From Aulostomus chinensis (lineage: Eukaryota; Chordata; Actinopteri; Syngnathiformes; Aulostomidae), in NCBI GenBank assembly GCA_037954235.1, contig JBBMOA010000019.1, positions 15,405,805 to 15,469,804 on the forward strand: DNA of 64,000 nucleotides. The letters are read 5' to 3'. The notes under the pieces are model-generated. The model ran no database searches. It saw only the letters and a list, made by a program, of their open reading frames with translations, and was not told where the DNA came from. Position numbers and translations under genes: made by a program. Each line of letters opens with the position of its first letter. Within the stretch, counting starts at the first letter, position 1. This document shows positions 22,540 to 34,916 of the stretch, one piece after another.

Positions 22540-22790
22540 GCTTGGTTGTTATTGTGATTTCATATTTTCTTCTCATCCGTGCCTCTGCAGCCTCTGGACA
22601 TTGACTACAAAATCCATTATCATTTGTATATTTTAATTATGCAAATGAGGATAGCTCAGCTGGCCTGTTGGAGGCTGCAGGGGAGAAAGCAGGAACTCCA
22701 TTGCGGGTGATTACAATTCATCCGCTCGTCTCGCTTTAATTGTAACAAGCTAATTACCTTGTTTCCATTTAGTTTGAACAATGCCAAAAA
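22540..22790. promoter_or_regulatory. Candidate enhancer-like block with octamer site
   Basis: Non-repetitive AT-balanced block containing a perfect POU octamer ATGCAAAT (22639-22646) preceded by TTTTAATT, followed by CAGCTG (E-box) and, further right, GGGTGATTACAATTCATC and CTAATTACC homeodomain-type sites. Such clusters are typical of conserved enhancers around neural developmental genes. That it acts on skor2, 26 kb away, is inference. Confidence 0.33.
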
Positions 22791-22799
22791 GAAAAGAGA

Positions 22800-25131
22800 A
22801 CAGTGATAGCTTTGGCTAACTTGCATGGCAAAGCTAGCTGACAGGCATGGAGGGAAGAGGTGAAGAAATAAAAGGAAGACGGAAAGGTCTCTCTCTAACA
22901 CTTGCACAGCTTTGTATGGGATCACATTACTGTCACGGCTAAACATGGCTAAAAGCTGGAATGCTCGCTTTGCTGTGTGCACAAATTTAGTCAGGTGCTA
23001 CGTTAATTCATACTCTTTCAAAACTCAAGAAAAGCCAGCTTTCTTCTTCTTTTCTTCTTTTATTTGCTGCAGCTCACACACTCACCTGGCCAGGACAGTT
23101 TTGCTAAATGAGGAACACCACAGTTTTGTAGAGTCTACAGGCAAGATACAGCACAGCATGTTTCTGCTCACCCTGCATGCTAACCAGCTGTGACCTGCTA
23201 AAAGGGCCTGCTGGAGTCCAGTCATGAAATAGCTTTTAAAAACACACATATACAGACGTAAGGGTTTCAAATGGCTCTGAAGCTGACAGGATCTTCACAG
23301 CAGCGAGCTAACTTTTCCTGTGCATTTGCAACAATGAGCATGAAAAACCAAGAAGAAAATCGAAGAAAGGCTTAGTGCTCTACTGGCAATGGGTAAAAGA
23401 GAGAAATGTGAACTCTACAATACAGGTAAGATGCTAAGGAAGTGACTTTTTTAATTCATTGCCAGTGGTCTGAACACAGGTAAGTGGGGACAAGGTAGAG
23501 GTTGGATAAAGTGGGGTCCTGGCTAATGAATGAGCTGGAAGACAGGATTTCACCAGAATCAGCGATCTGGTGAGCAGAAAGCCTGTTTTAGTTTGGTAAA
23601 ATTGTAAACTAAAAATATTTTTTTTAAGTAATTTTTCTGTTGTTAATCTCGTTTCTACACCAGCTTCCCATAACAAGTGCAAAGCATTTTCTGAATTCAT
23701 GATTCACAGCAAATAACAGTTCGGAACTGATAGATGATACGTTTTGGGTGAACAGTTGCTGTCTGCGTTGAACACTGAATCTGTGAATGTTCCTGTTTCA
23801 GCGAATGGTTTCATAGTGAACGCTTTCAAAATATGTGTACTTTTTCAGTTGTGTGAGGATAAACCAGATGTTATCCCAAATACTGCAACTTTCCCGCTGT
23901 CTTAACTAATACTTGTGATGAAAACAGCGCCCTTTCTCTCCACTGCATTTAAAGAAAAATGACGGCAAAGGCAGGTTCCCAAAAGACATTTAGAACCCTG
24001 CAGATAGAACGCTACTGTGCAAAAGGAATGGAAGGGAAAAATAGGACTTGTGTATTTGTTGAATAAATATTTTCCTATTTTTGAAAGAAGAGTAAAGGCT
24101 ATGGCAGACTGACAAAGGCCTATTGTGCGTATAGCAGACCTAGAGTCAGTTTGGATATCGAGACCAGGCTTGTGTTTCCGCCAGAGGTGTTCAGCCTCAT
24201 ATTCACTCTGTTCAGAGGTTTTTCACAGAAATGAGTCCAGGGCTTCTGGGGATCAAGACCAGGCCTCAGCTGAACAAGATCTCATTATCTCTCCCTTACA
24301 TACACCCGTGCACACTCACACGGTACGTAGACACACACACAGACATGTATTCACACATGCACGCACCCTGTCATGCCACAATGAGTAGCATGTCACATTA
24401 CAGAGACCCCGTATGTATGTCACCGTGAACAAGACAAGTCGTTTGCAAAGCGTATTACAGATTTAATAGAGATCATATGTTTTGCTACGGGAACTCAGAG
24501 GGCCAAATTTGTTCTTTTGCTTTGTTTCACATATTTGAAACACAGATACGTACGAGCATTCGTGCACACTGATACCATGCAAAAGAATCAAATCTGAACA
24601 ACTCACATGAATCTACAAACAAAATACACGACCGTCTTGCATGCATACGTCATTATTAGTACAAACTCAGACGCTAATTCCTCCCTTCTCTCGTCTCTAC
24701 CAGGCCTCATGGCAGGTTCCTCTAGCCAACTTCCACCTTCTCTATGCCCACCTACTTTGTGATGCCATCAGGGAGAGACTTGAAAGGTATTTGAAACTGT
24801 CTTCCTTAATCATTTCCCGGCTCCCGCAGGACACTCGCTGCTGTGACGTGACAGAGGAAGGAGGATGGAGCAGGGAGGGAAAAGAGGAGGCGGAATAAGG
24901 GGGATGGAGGGGGAAGCGATGTTACTCATCTGTCGACTCCTCCAAGGGTTCAGGAGGAAACGCCCAGTGACACAGATGGAAGCGAAGGAGGGTAATACTC
25001 CAAACCTGTTCAATCAGCAATGCTTTTGTGGCCTAAAATTCCAGAAATGTTTTGATGTTCCTGGAATTCACAATTCACAAGACCAGAAGAATGCATGAAT
25101 AAAGCATCTTTTTTAATATGTTTGTTTATGA
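22800..25131. other. Intergenic, nothing recognised
   Basis: Mostly unique sequence. Short frames on both strands lack splice context or family features. Confidence 0.5.
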
Positions 25132-25360
25132 TCCCACATGGCCGAGCAGTTAGGATTCCTGCTTTTCGCCCAGGTTCAACTCCCATATGGGACCTCTTGT
25201 CATACAAACTTCCTGTTCAGTGTAAATATGTACAAAAAAAATCTCCTTACAGTCTCTTTTTTTTATTATTATATATTGTTTTTTACTGTGAAATGGAGCA
25301 CTGCAATCCAACAATTTCCTGCAAGGGATTAATAAAGGATTTCTGATTCTGATCCTGATC
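25132..25360 (+). mobile_element. tRNA-Glu-like SINE
   Basis: The first 61 bp (25132-25192) read TCCCACATGGCCGAGCAGTTAG, then GATTCCTGCTTTTCGCCCAG, then GTTCAACTCCCATATGGGA. That is a tRNA-Glu with CCCACATGG/CCATATGGGA acceptor ends but about 9 bases missing at the variable loop and T-stem start. The right part ends in GGGATTAATAAAGGATTTCT followed by GATTCTGATCCTGATC, a tail of the L2-LINE kind with CTGAT repeats. So this is a tRNA-headed, LINE-tailed SINE and not a working tRNA gene. Confidence 0.8.
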
Positions 25361-25494
25361 TTCTCATGTCTAATAGGCTGTTATAGGTTCACAGGCATAT
25401 TTTAGACAAAACTCACGTACCTGAGAAAGTTTTTTTTTCTTTAAAAAGGTGAAAAAATGCTTTGCATACTCTAAGTAATCTGACACAGTTGTAT

Positions 25495-25735
25495 ATTTAC
25501 CCACATGGAAAGAACCTATATGCTGCATATAAGCAACTATATGGTGCACGTATGCGCATATATGCCACGTATACTGTAGGTTCCAAATAGGCTACATATA
25601 TGTTGCATATAGGTTGCCTATATGTTCAATTCTATTGCATATATGTTCATATACAGGCTACATATGTCTCCTATTTATCTTGTTTACATCCACATATATG
25701 TCATATACACTCATAATACAGGGCATACAGGTCTC
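25495..25735. repeat. Degenerate CATATATG-motif repeat, left part
   Basis: Many variants of TATATG, GCATATA and CTATATG in irregular tandem, such as CTACATATATGTTGCATATA. The same motif resumes at about 26365-26410 and 26675-26750, on both sides of the SINE at 26419. This suggests one older repeat element or region later disrupted. Confidence 0.6.
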
Positions 25736-26418
25736 CTGATTGCTGTCATGCCATTGAGAAGGCATAATCCTTATAGCTTCATCCCAAAGACATGGGCTAG
25801 TAGGGCCCTACTCTACCTACTAGTAGGTGTAGGAGGCTGTGATCACCTGTTGGTTGACCCAATGTTGTTAATGCCCAGTAGGCACAGTAGGCTTGCTACG
25901 GAGGGTTTTTTTTTTTTTTACTACTCATTGAAAAAGTGTTCACAATATTACAATATTATCATTTTTATAATTAAAACCTGAACCATAGAACTAATTATAT
26001 GGAAGATTGTCCATTAAAAACAAACAAAAAAAAATACTAGGATATTTATTTCTTTATTTATTGTTTATTTTGCGTCGTGCAACATGGGCAGTTTACAGAG
26101 CAAAAATGATTCAAGTAGCTCGTAAGTGAGGTATAGCAGTTGGGCACTGCTATAAACAGCAAGCTCACCGAGTTATGCCGCCTGCACAAGAAGCCATGAA
26201 TTCTCTTTTTTTCCCGTTTGTTTTGAGAGGATGTTTTATTATTTTTGTTCTGCTAGGATGTGAATAAAGTTATGTTGAAGACATACTGGGTTTTGATTTA
26301 TGGATTTAATTATTCATGTACATAAAGGCATATTGTTTTTAAATTGCGAATTTCATGTGGGAAAGAATCGATATGTGTGTCATATAGGTCCACATATAGG
26401 TTTGACATATGAGTGAAC
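25736..26418. other. Sequence between TATATG-motif stretches
   Basis: Contains an imperfect palindrome CTACCTACTAGTAGGTGTAG near 25813, a poly-T run near 25906 and otherwise AT-rich unique sequence. It may be the interior of a repeat element bounded by the TATATG-rich parts. There is no coding content. Confidence 0.4.
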
Positions 26419-26627
26419 CGGGCAGCACGGTGGTGCAGTGGTCAGCACCGCCGCCTCACAGCAAGAAGGTTCTGGGTTTGAGTCCCGGCTCCGGCACGGG
26501 ATCTTTCTGTGTGGAGTCTACGTGTTCTCCCCCGTATCTGCGTGGGTTCTCTCTGGTACTCCAGCTTCCTCCCACCGTCCTAAGACATGCAATTGGGGAC
26601 GAGGCTATTAGGATGGATGGATATTAA
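26419..26627 (+). mobile_element. tRNA-derived SINE, internally deleted
   Basis: The head reads GGGCAGCACGGTGGTGCAGTGG, then TCAGCACCGCCGCCTCACAG, then GGTTCTGGGTTTGAGTCCCG, with A- and B-box-like segments. It continues through TCTTTCTGTGTGGAGTCTACG to CCTAAGACATGCAATTGGGG, then jumps straight to the GGATGGATGGAT tail. About 190 bp present in the copies at 34917 and 54474 are missing. Confidence 0.87.
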
Positions 26628-28395
26628 TACAGTTATAATCATCAGAAACCGGAAAAAAAAATTGTCCCATTTCCATTATATGTGCAACCTACATATAATA
26701 TAGGAAATCGGAAAACTATATGTCAAACATATATGTTTCATATAGGTTTTTTCCAGACCTCTGAAATAACAAATCGTGAGCTGTCAGTTGTTTCTTTACT
26801 TTTTAGCAGGATTACATAAAAAAAAAATAAAAATCAGGCTGATTAAAGAAGTAGGGAAGTAGAAGGAGAAAACTTTGGCAAAACTATGTTTGCAGTTTTT
26901 AAAGATATAATGCAACATACCCTGAAAGTTAAGATTAACAGGAATATATAACGTAAATGAGGAAGGACATATAATTCTTTCCACTAAAAAAAGCATGAGA
27001 ATCCGCTGCACATGAATTGCATTTGCTTTTTTTTAATCCTGCAACAATGTCACACAACAATAAGACCATAATGGAAACATCTGTGGTCAATCATTCCCAT
27101 CTCTTCCTACTTACATTTGGATACTTAGATTAGAGGCCTGTGCTGTAGCTGTAGACACACATAGTAATGCAGATATTAATAATCCGCTGAATGGTTGTTT
27201 GCTTGTGTTTTAGTGACTTTACTGGCTGTCCCAATTATATATTTATAATCGGATGTATATCAGATATCAGACACACAAGCTGGAAATCATTAACGGTATG
27301 TACAATTACAGCAATTAAATATTAAAATGAATGTAATCAAATATAGTTTTATTTCACTGGTACAATGAATACCTTAACACATTTATACAGTAATTTAAAA
27401 GTTGAATCACTTCACAAGATGCCAACCAATAGAAAAAAAACAATCTTTTACATTGACTTTATTCACATCTCAGAGGATCAAAGTACACCTGACCTCAGAC
27501 CTGACCCTTTGGACACAAAATCTCTGATCCTATTACAACTCTCGATTACTTCTATATGCAGATGTCATGCTATAAGTTAAAGCTGTGCTGTAAATACCAG
27601 ACAGTCTTAATGTACAGAGACAGTTGCAGTGACCATCAAATCACTCGCCACTGCAGCTAAGTGACTTGATACTTAGTTGACCTACATGAACAGATGCAGC
27701 CTTCACATTTACTCTGGCCTCCTTTTTGGGAACTCGCTCTTGTTCATATTTTTACATCATGTTTTCGACTCAAATCAGTCATGGCAGTTCTCTGCAACAC
27801 AAAGCCAATGTGGGACACTTAATATTGTCTTTGCAAATAGAATTTGACTGGGTCATGAGATGTTTGCTCAGGATGTTGTTCGCAAACCCATGAGCAGGTA
27901 CACCTACACAGATTTGTGGATGAGGTATTAACAACAAAGACATGATCAAGTCTGTCAGTTTATTAATCAGAATTTAATAGATTAAAGGAGCAGCTCCAGA
28001 GACAACACATTACAAGATGCAGTGTGGTATTACGTCTACATTTCCACACACTGCCGTATTTGCACACATGAACCGTGCATTTAACACAAATATATGTGAA
28101 AATGTAAATTAAACATCTGTGATTCCTGCTAAATGTTTGGCCTCTAACTGAGGATGAACTTTATCTTTCAAGTACATCTCAGAGGCTTATAGAACTGTAA
28201 CCTGCATCAGCTCTAGAGGAAGCAGCCATTTACAGTATCTAATCCCACATCTGAGTAAAGCAGGATTTGCAGCTTGGCGATGTCTGAAAGCATACAAAAA
28301 AGTTCCGAAAAGTGGTTTAAACCTCAAGTGAGATTTTTTACATAATTCTTTATTGATAATAATAATAAAATTTAAGAACTGGCATGACACTCCTT
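26628..28395. other. Intergenic, nothing recognised
   Basis: The left 130 bp carry TATATG motifs. The remainder is AT-rich unique sequence without a gene. Confidence 0.5.
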
Positions 28396-29110
28396 GAGCT
28401 GCCACCTTATCGTGGTAGAGATTGCGTGTCCCAATAATTCTAGGAGCTAAGTTGACAGGGTTTCTTTTTGTCCCTGGTTGGGTCATCCAAGCCACTCCCT
28501 GGAGCCAGGCCTGGGATTGGGGCTCGGCGGTGAGCACCTGGTGGCCGGGCCTGTGCCCATGGAGAGAAAATGTGGGTCAGCCCTCAAATGGGCTCACCAC
28601 CGATGGGAGGGGCCAAAGGAGTCAGGTGCGACGTTGGATGGGTGCCAAATTGGGGACAACTCCTCCTATGTTTGAGAACAAACTCGGACATAGGAGGAGT
28701 TCTGTGAGGCCATGGAGAACGACTTCTGGAAGGCTTTGAAGAGACTCCATCCATCATCTCAGGAGGGGGAAGCACTGTCAGCATCTTGTATGGTGCGGGC
28801 GGTTGGCTGCTGACCTCGACTCAAGACTTTGTGGGTCAGTGGGGGGGGACTTAGAAAACCTCCTTAATCCCACCAACATCTTTCTTGGAGAAGGCATTCA
28901 ACTGTGTCCCTCGAGGAATCCTGTGAAAGGTGCTCCAGGAGCATGGGGTATCGGACCAACTGATTCGGGCGGTTTGCTCCTTGTATGGCCGGTGCTGGAC
29001 TTGTTTCCAGTGACAGTTGGACTCTGCTTGTCTGCACTTTGTCACCAAATCTGTTCATAACATTTATGGAGACTCTACCTTGCAGAGGTAATCATCCCAC
29101 ACTTGACTCA
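28396..29110 (+). pseudogene. Non-LTR retrotransposon fragment, internally deleted
   Basis: Matches, from recall, a common fish LINE: CACCTTATCGTGGTAGAG at the left, then TAGGAGCTAAGTTGACAGGG, then a segment encoding AFNCVPRGIL near 28894-28922. That last segment corresponds to the reverse-transcriptase motif A, AFDRVPRG, with the catalytic Asp changed to Asn. It ends with SPNLFITFMETL at 29039-29074. Most of the fingers region is absent, so the left and RT parts are fused by deletion. Several frameshifts occur and it is not functional. The LINE clade is not assigned. Confidence 0.72.
28658..28701. repeat. Hairpin inside LINE fragment
   Basis: AACTCCTCCTATGT at 28658-28671 is the perfect inverse of ACATAGGAGGAGTT at 28688-28701. 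Allowing two T-G pairs, the stem extends to 19 bp with a 6-nt loop. Confidence 0.85.
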
Positions 29111-29119
29111 AACTCATCA

Positions 29120-29967
29120 CGGTGGATCGGGTGGCAGGTGAGAAGGTTGGCTAAAACTCATGGGTACAACAAAGTCCTTAAGTGGATGTGGAAGGATCCA
29201 AGTGTAACAGTAGACAGCAGATGCGGGAACTGTACTTATGCCCCGACACCTTAAAGCGATGTTATTGGATGCTAAAACCCATGAGGCATAGCATCTGTCA
29301 CACGCATCTCTACATTGCCACAAAACACAGTTTTCACTCTGCACAGCGCTGTTCTACAGGCTACAAATTCCCTTCTTCTTAGGATGGTGAACACACATTT
29401 GGAAAAGACTTCCAAGTGTTGAAGGCCCCACCTTGAAATCTGGAACCTCTGGTGGAGTGTTTTTTGAGTATCTGGTCTTTGTCAAGATTGCTGAACCTTG
29501 GACTGGATTTTTTTTTTTTTTAACGATTTCTCCACCTGTCCAACTGTGGTGAACCCCAGATTTCATCTAAAATCTTTCGGTTGAATAAAGGTGATCAAAC
29601 ACACTTTCTGACGAAGTGCTCCATGTCTCCAACGTCTGTTAACAAAAGCTCTAATACTCTTGCAGCTGGCAGCCAGGTTCACAGTCTTATGGAAAACATT
29701 CAGAGACAAGCTGAGGCTCTGCCACCCTTTACTTTGAATTGAGATGTTCAACAACTGTACAAAGGTGTATCTTTTGGGTGTTGATATTTCGTAATATAAT
29801 AATTTAATTCCACACTCGAGCATGAGTTGGGGAAATGTGAGGTCATGTGGCGCAAATAAATCTCAGGCGATTTAAAGTGGTTATTTTTCAGACACAGTTT
29901 TAAGATGATCCTCTTGAGTGTCTGATCTCTAAATGAATGTTTCAGATTTAAATCTCTGTCTCCCTCA

Positions 29968-30002
<35 letters not shown>

Positions 30003-30540
30003 TTTTCATGCTAGACCTCTGAGTTTTATTTGAAAGTTGCAGCCAACACCAAGTGAAAGACACTTGGACATTTGGATTAAGCAAACAAAGTTTAAAACCA
30101 CCTTGAGATGTGATAAAATGTACGACATCCAAAGATGGGTTTAATTATAATGCCCTCTTTCTCTCTGAGCTGATGCATGCTAAATCTCTGATTCCTATCC
30201 ACACCAAGAAGGCTGTAACCTTGCAGCTCTAAATATAAAATTGTAAAGTGCAAGGATTAAGCTTTGGCTTGCATTTGAGCTGCAGTGGAAGCACGATAAA
30301 CCTCGGAGTTGGATTTGAAACACAAAGGCCATACATCACATACAGTTAAAGTTGGATTAATCAATCAATCAATCAATCAATCAAATAGATTTAAAATGAA
30401 ACATAAAAACTAGATGAAAGCAGTACAAGACCCATAAAACAGGCAGTTAAAAATATTTATTTGACTCTCAAGCAGACTGTTCAGGACATAAAACCTAAAA
30501 ACTTCATCTAATGCTTTTGTTCTGGTGGTTCATACAATAC
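29120..30540. other. Spacer between two LINE fragments
   Basis: No gene. It contains a T29 run at 29970-29998 (possibly a reversed poly-A tail) and (TCAA)n at 30357-30384. Confidence 0.55.
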
Positions 30541-30544
30541 AAGC

Positions 30545-31385
30545 TTGAATGCTAATGTACAACCAAAGCAACAACTCAGGCCTGAATCAAGTGGTCCGAT
30601 ACCCCATGCTCCTGGAGCACCCTTCACAGGATTCCTCAAGTACACAGGCGAATGCCTTCTCCTAGTCCACAAAACACATGTAGACTGGTTGGGCAAACTC
30701 CCATGCACCCTAAAGGACCCTGCTGAGAGTGTAGAGCTGGTCCACAGTTCTATGACCAGGATGAAAACCACAGTGTTCCTCTGGATCCAAGGTTCAACTA
30801 TCCGATACACCCTCCTCTCCAGAATCCCCAAATAGACCTTACCAGGAAGGCTGAGGAGTATGATCCCACAATAGTTGGAACACACCTCTTTTGTCCCCCT
30901 ACTTAAAAAGGGGACCGTCCACCCCAGTCTGCCAATCCAGAGGCACCGCCCCTGATGTCTACATGACGCTGCAGAGTCAGGTCAACCAAGACAGCCCCGC
31001 AGCAACCAGGGCCTTGAGGAACTCTGGGTGGATCTCATCTACCCCTGGGGCCCTGCCATCGAGGAGCTTTTTGACCACCTGGGAAACCTCAGCCCCAGAG
31101 TCCCCAGGCACTGCTTCCTTATTGGAAAACATGTCAGTGAAGTATTCCCACAACATCTTAGGTTGAGGTCAGCATCACACCACCCGCACCATACACGTTG
31201 TTGACAGTGCACTGCTTCCCCCTTCTGAGACACCGGATGGTGGTCCAGAATCTCTTTGAAGCCGTCCAGAAGTCATTCTCCATGGCCTCGCCAAACTCCT
31301 CCCATTTCTGAGGTTTTGCCTCAGCAACCGCCAAAAAATCACATCACTGGTACTGGTCAGCTGTCTCTGGAGTCCCATGGGTCGA
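30545..31385 (-). pseudogene. Non-LTR retrotransposon fragment, minus strand
   Basis: Minus-strand translation includes CSNYCGIILLSLPGKVYLGI, then LERRVYRIVEPWIQRN, which is the RT region SLPGKVY...LERRV of the same LINE family as 28396-29110. It then reaches NPVKGAPGAWGIGPLDSG (the segment equivalent to VPRGVLWGVLREYGVPDPL, frame-shifted). The upstream part on this strand (31385 to 30900) matches the pre-RT region by recall. Many stops and shifts make it inactive. A stretch near 30598-30650 is the inverted counterpart of 28912-28970. Confidence 0.75.
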
Positions 31386-32479
31386 AAAGGCCTGATAGGA
31401 CTCCTTCTCCATAGAGATTCTCTTTGTCATTATCATCTAAAACGGTGAAAAAAGTGGATCATACAAGTTGTAAAAGTTGCAGTGTCTGGGAGCGTTACTA
31501 TGTGCTGTTAGATTGTCATAGTGGAGAAGATTGAAGAGAGTATCCTCTGCTGACCTGGGCCTCTTTTCAAATACATTAATCAGTGTTTATGGAATGTCTG
31601 CATTTGCGTGTCACTTCCTGTTCCTGGCACACAGAGCACTTTCATTGTCTCTGATTTTCTGCATTAACATGGTTATGATTAAATCTCTGAGCCAATCAGA
31701 ATGGCTGAAGGGTTGGGATTAGAGCTGCAACATCTGGGGACTCTGATAATGGAGTGCATATGTTTGTAATACTTTGATTTAGAAGTTGCTCGTGTTATTG
31801 GGAGGTGGGGGTAGTTGAAGGATAACTCTTTTAAAATAAAACACAACTGAGTGCAGCTGTCATCATTAACCAAAGTACCGCTGATGACAAGAGACCCACC
31901 CAAACTGTGTGAGTGTCCTGGTGCACTTAAGGAAAACCCAAATAGCCCCATCTGTCAATTTTACACTCTGATTCTTACTTAGTGTACAGAGCTCTTGTGA
32001 GCATAATTTACTGCAGGGATTTGACAAAAAGACATAAACATATTTATGCTCTCAGCAATGGTTTTTAATCCACGTTTTAGAGTGAAAGCTGTTAAAGGAA
32101 GAGTATTTTAAGAGTCAAATGTAGGGCAGCCAGGCCACATCAGGGCATCTGGAATTAAAATATTACAGTTGTTCTTTGCTGTTGTTTGTTGGACAGGGAC
32201 TGCCACTTCTTGCCAATAACACACTCAGGTGAATAATAGAATTTTCAAAGGGTGTGATTGGTTAGGACTTTAGAAACTTGGGAACAATTCAGGTTTATTT
32301 CAGAGGGGCAGCTAGACTTGTCATGGAGTGCAGTAGGTGGAGTGTTGTGGTGCTGCAGAAAAAGTCCTTGTTTTTGCAAAGCCACACGGAGGTTTCGCTG
32401 ACAGTGGTGCAAGATTTTCAAATCCGAGCTGATTACATAGGAGACCACAATAGATTTTTTAATTTTAACTGCATCCAGT
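31386..32479. other. Intergenic, nothing recognised
   Basis: Unique sequence without recognisable gene or element. Confidence 0.5.
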
Positions 32480-32755
32480 TCATGATGGCGGCATGGCTCA
32501 GAGGTTGAGTGGCCGTCTAGCAACAGAAGGGTCAATGGTTCCTTCCTCACTTCCCCAGGGACCATGTCCAAGTATCCTTGAGCAAGATACTGAACCCCTG
32601 ATTGCTCCTGATGGCCCTGAAATGGACCAGTGACTCCTCCAGGGTGAACCCCACCTCTCACCAAAAGTCAGCAGGGATCGGCTCAAGCCACCACCCCCCC
32701 CCCCCCCAACCTTCCCTTAACAGATAAGCAGTATAGAAAATGGATGAATGGCTAT
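32480..32755 (+). mobile_element. tRNA-derived SINE with C14 run
   Basis: The head GGCATGGCTCAGAGGTTGAG is the same family as 61151 and 5303. The body contains ACCATGTCCAAGTATCCTTG, then AGCAAGATACTGAACCCCTG, then CCAGGGTGAACCCCACCTCTC. A C14 homopolymer (32694-32707) interrupts the place where sister copies read CAGCCCCCCTGCGACC. The tail is AAAATGGATGAATGG. Confidence 0.9.
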
Positions 32756-32761
32756 ATATAG

Positions 32762-32769
32762 TGAGAGAG

Positions 32770-32802
<33 letters not shown>
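32762..32802. repeat. (GA)n microsatellite
   Basis: GA tract of about 40 bp directly downstream of the SINE tail, with one GC interruption. Confidence 0.95.
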
Positions 32803-32804
<2 letters not shown>

Positions 32805-32809
32805 ATTAA

Positions 32810-33880
32810 TTGTTAAGGAAAATGTCTCCTGAGGTAATAGCTGTAAAGTTGTACCATAGCTTCCCATAAACATGTCTGTATCCAACCATCTAGATGATGC
32901 ATTACCTCAGTTATTTAAAAGCAAATGTAAGATGCAAAAAACAAGTTTGGAAGAAAATCTCTTCTGTTTCATAATCTTGGTTATCACTTGATTGCAAATG
33001 TAATCAAACACAAAATAAAGCTCATAATTGTATAATGTCCTGTTTATGATGAATCTCAGTAGGAGGTGGTAGCTGTTGAAAAATGTGTTTATTCTATCTT
33101 GTAAGCATAACATCTGTCATCTGGATATGAAAAATAGATTATAAGCCCACTGGTGTTGAGGGAGCAATAATCCACCTAAAAGTCCTGAAAAAACATCTTG
33201 CGCCATCTACTTGTGCGTTAAAAACACAGACGTGTTTGTGTACTGTGTGTGCAGTATTACAAGGAGCATTTGTGTGTATTTTAAGCCTGTTTGGATTTTA
33301 CTGTCAAAAAACAACAAAGGCTCACATTTCTGTAATCATTAGTGGAGTCAGATCAGTGTCACATAGCCAGTATCTCTTTTTCAGCCCAGATGTTAATCCC
33401 ACCGTTCACACCACCACCACCACCACCGCTGCTGCTGCTGAGGGGTATTTATGAATCCGAGGATCAGCAGTAATGCAGCGAGAGATCAGGGGGAAGAAGA
33501 ATAACAATAATAATGATGAAATCTGTTTTGATAGTGACTTTAATGTTGAGTGTAAGGGCATGAAAAACAATGAAGACTCAACCCATATGTCCAGAAAAGG
33601 ATGCTGTTCAGGGAGGGCAGGAAAAGTTGTGCATTTTTGTTGTCTGGTTGCAACTGCAAAAATGTGTGTTTACTATAGGACACATTAAAGATGCTTTCAT
33701 ATTATTATTCTTGTCACTCCTAGAATGATTTTTTTTCTCATTAGAAAGAAAATAGAAGTGTGAGTGTATTTTTGTGTAGGGCCTCATTTATGTGCCTATC
33801 TTTGTCCTGCATATTCCAGGCAACTTAAAGTCCAGCATCCCTAAACACTCACACCCACGCACACGCGCGCGCAAGCGCAC
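32810..33880. other. Intergenic, nothing recognised
   Basis: AT-rich unique sequence, with a short CAC/GCT trinucleotide stretch at 33409-33440. Confidence 0.5.
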
Positions 33881-33891
33881 ACACACACACG

Positions 33892-33952
<61 letters not shown>
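33881..33952. repeat. (AC)n microsatellite
   Basis: A 52-bp pure AC tract preceded by ACGCGCGCGCAAGCGC and GCACGC units, giving about 100 bp of alternating purine-pyrimidine sequence. Confidence 0.97.
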
Positions 33953-33954
<2 letters not shown>

Positions 33955-34009
33955 TGTTGTCTAGCAGAGAGACAAAAAGACAGCTAATATTCATTGTTAT
34001 TTAAATACC

Positions 34010-34265
34010 AGAGCAGATAGGCAGCTGAACAATAATTATTTTCTGGAACAATAATTATTACCATTTAATTCTGTTGTTTACCATTTTGCCCGGTGGCCCC
34101 TCTTTAAAAGCCAGCCTCTTTTCATAATGACGAGCCCTTGAGCAAACTGCATTTAACAGAAATATCAAATAATTAAAAATCAAATAATTGAAAACTAAAA
34201 GTGCAGCTTCTTTTTATCATTAATTGCCAGTGAAATGGATGAGCTGGCTCTTCCCACAACACTGT
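34010..34265. promoter_or_regulatory. Candidate regulatory block rich in AATAATTATT sites
   Basis: Contains two copies of ACAATAATTATT within 30 bp, then repeated AAATAATT and TCATTAATTGCC homeodomain-type cores in low-repeat sequence. It looks like a conserved non-coding element by composition only. Confidence 0.28.
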
Positions 34266-34905
34266 TCTTTGTTGTATGAGTGATCAGATTTCATGTTTTT
34301 CAAAGCTTTAAATATATATTTAAAAATAATGTTTAGTGTTCAGACAAGCATATATATTGTTTTCTATTTTTTATACCTAATCATTGTCGAAAATGTCTCA
34401 ATAAATTGGAAGGACCTAATGCAGTTATGTATTTCTGATTTGCTTTATTTAACCTGACTAGTAGATGGATGTGCAATGATCATACAAATCAATGTGTTTT
34501 TGTTTTTTAACAATGCGTAAACAATAAATGGAGATCAACTACACATGATGTAATCTGGCAGAGATCTCTGATACTGTACTGTGTGTTTGACTGGATTACA
34601 AGCAGGGTTACAGGATTAAACAATTAAAGCTTGTCTGGGGTCAGTGCTGATGTGACATCGTGAGCACAAGTTCATGCTAGCATCTGCTCTTTTACTACCT
34701 GTTAAAACAGGTTGATCCAGGAAGAGGGATGTTTATTTGCAGTCATAGAGACACAAATGTTAACTTATCATTAACTTGTTTTTTACGAGAGTCCTGTGAA
34801 ATCAAAGTATGGCGTCCACATTCCCTTTTTTTAACCTTATAATGCAACAATAGAATAACATGGAATTGTTCAATACTATTCAGGTTCAAAATACATGAAA
34901 TAAAG
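34266..34905. other. Intergenic, nothing recognised
   Basis: AT-rich unique sequence up to the SINE target site. Confidence 0.5.
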
Positions 34906-34916
34906 AACTTATTTAC

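Noticed and set aside
25132..25192. Functional tRNA-Glu gene
   Set aside because: About 9 bases missing at the variable loop/T-stem and a SINE tail downstream.
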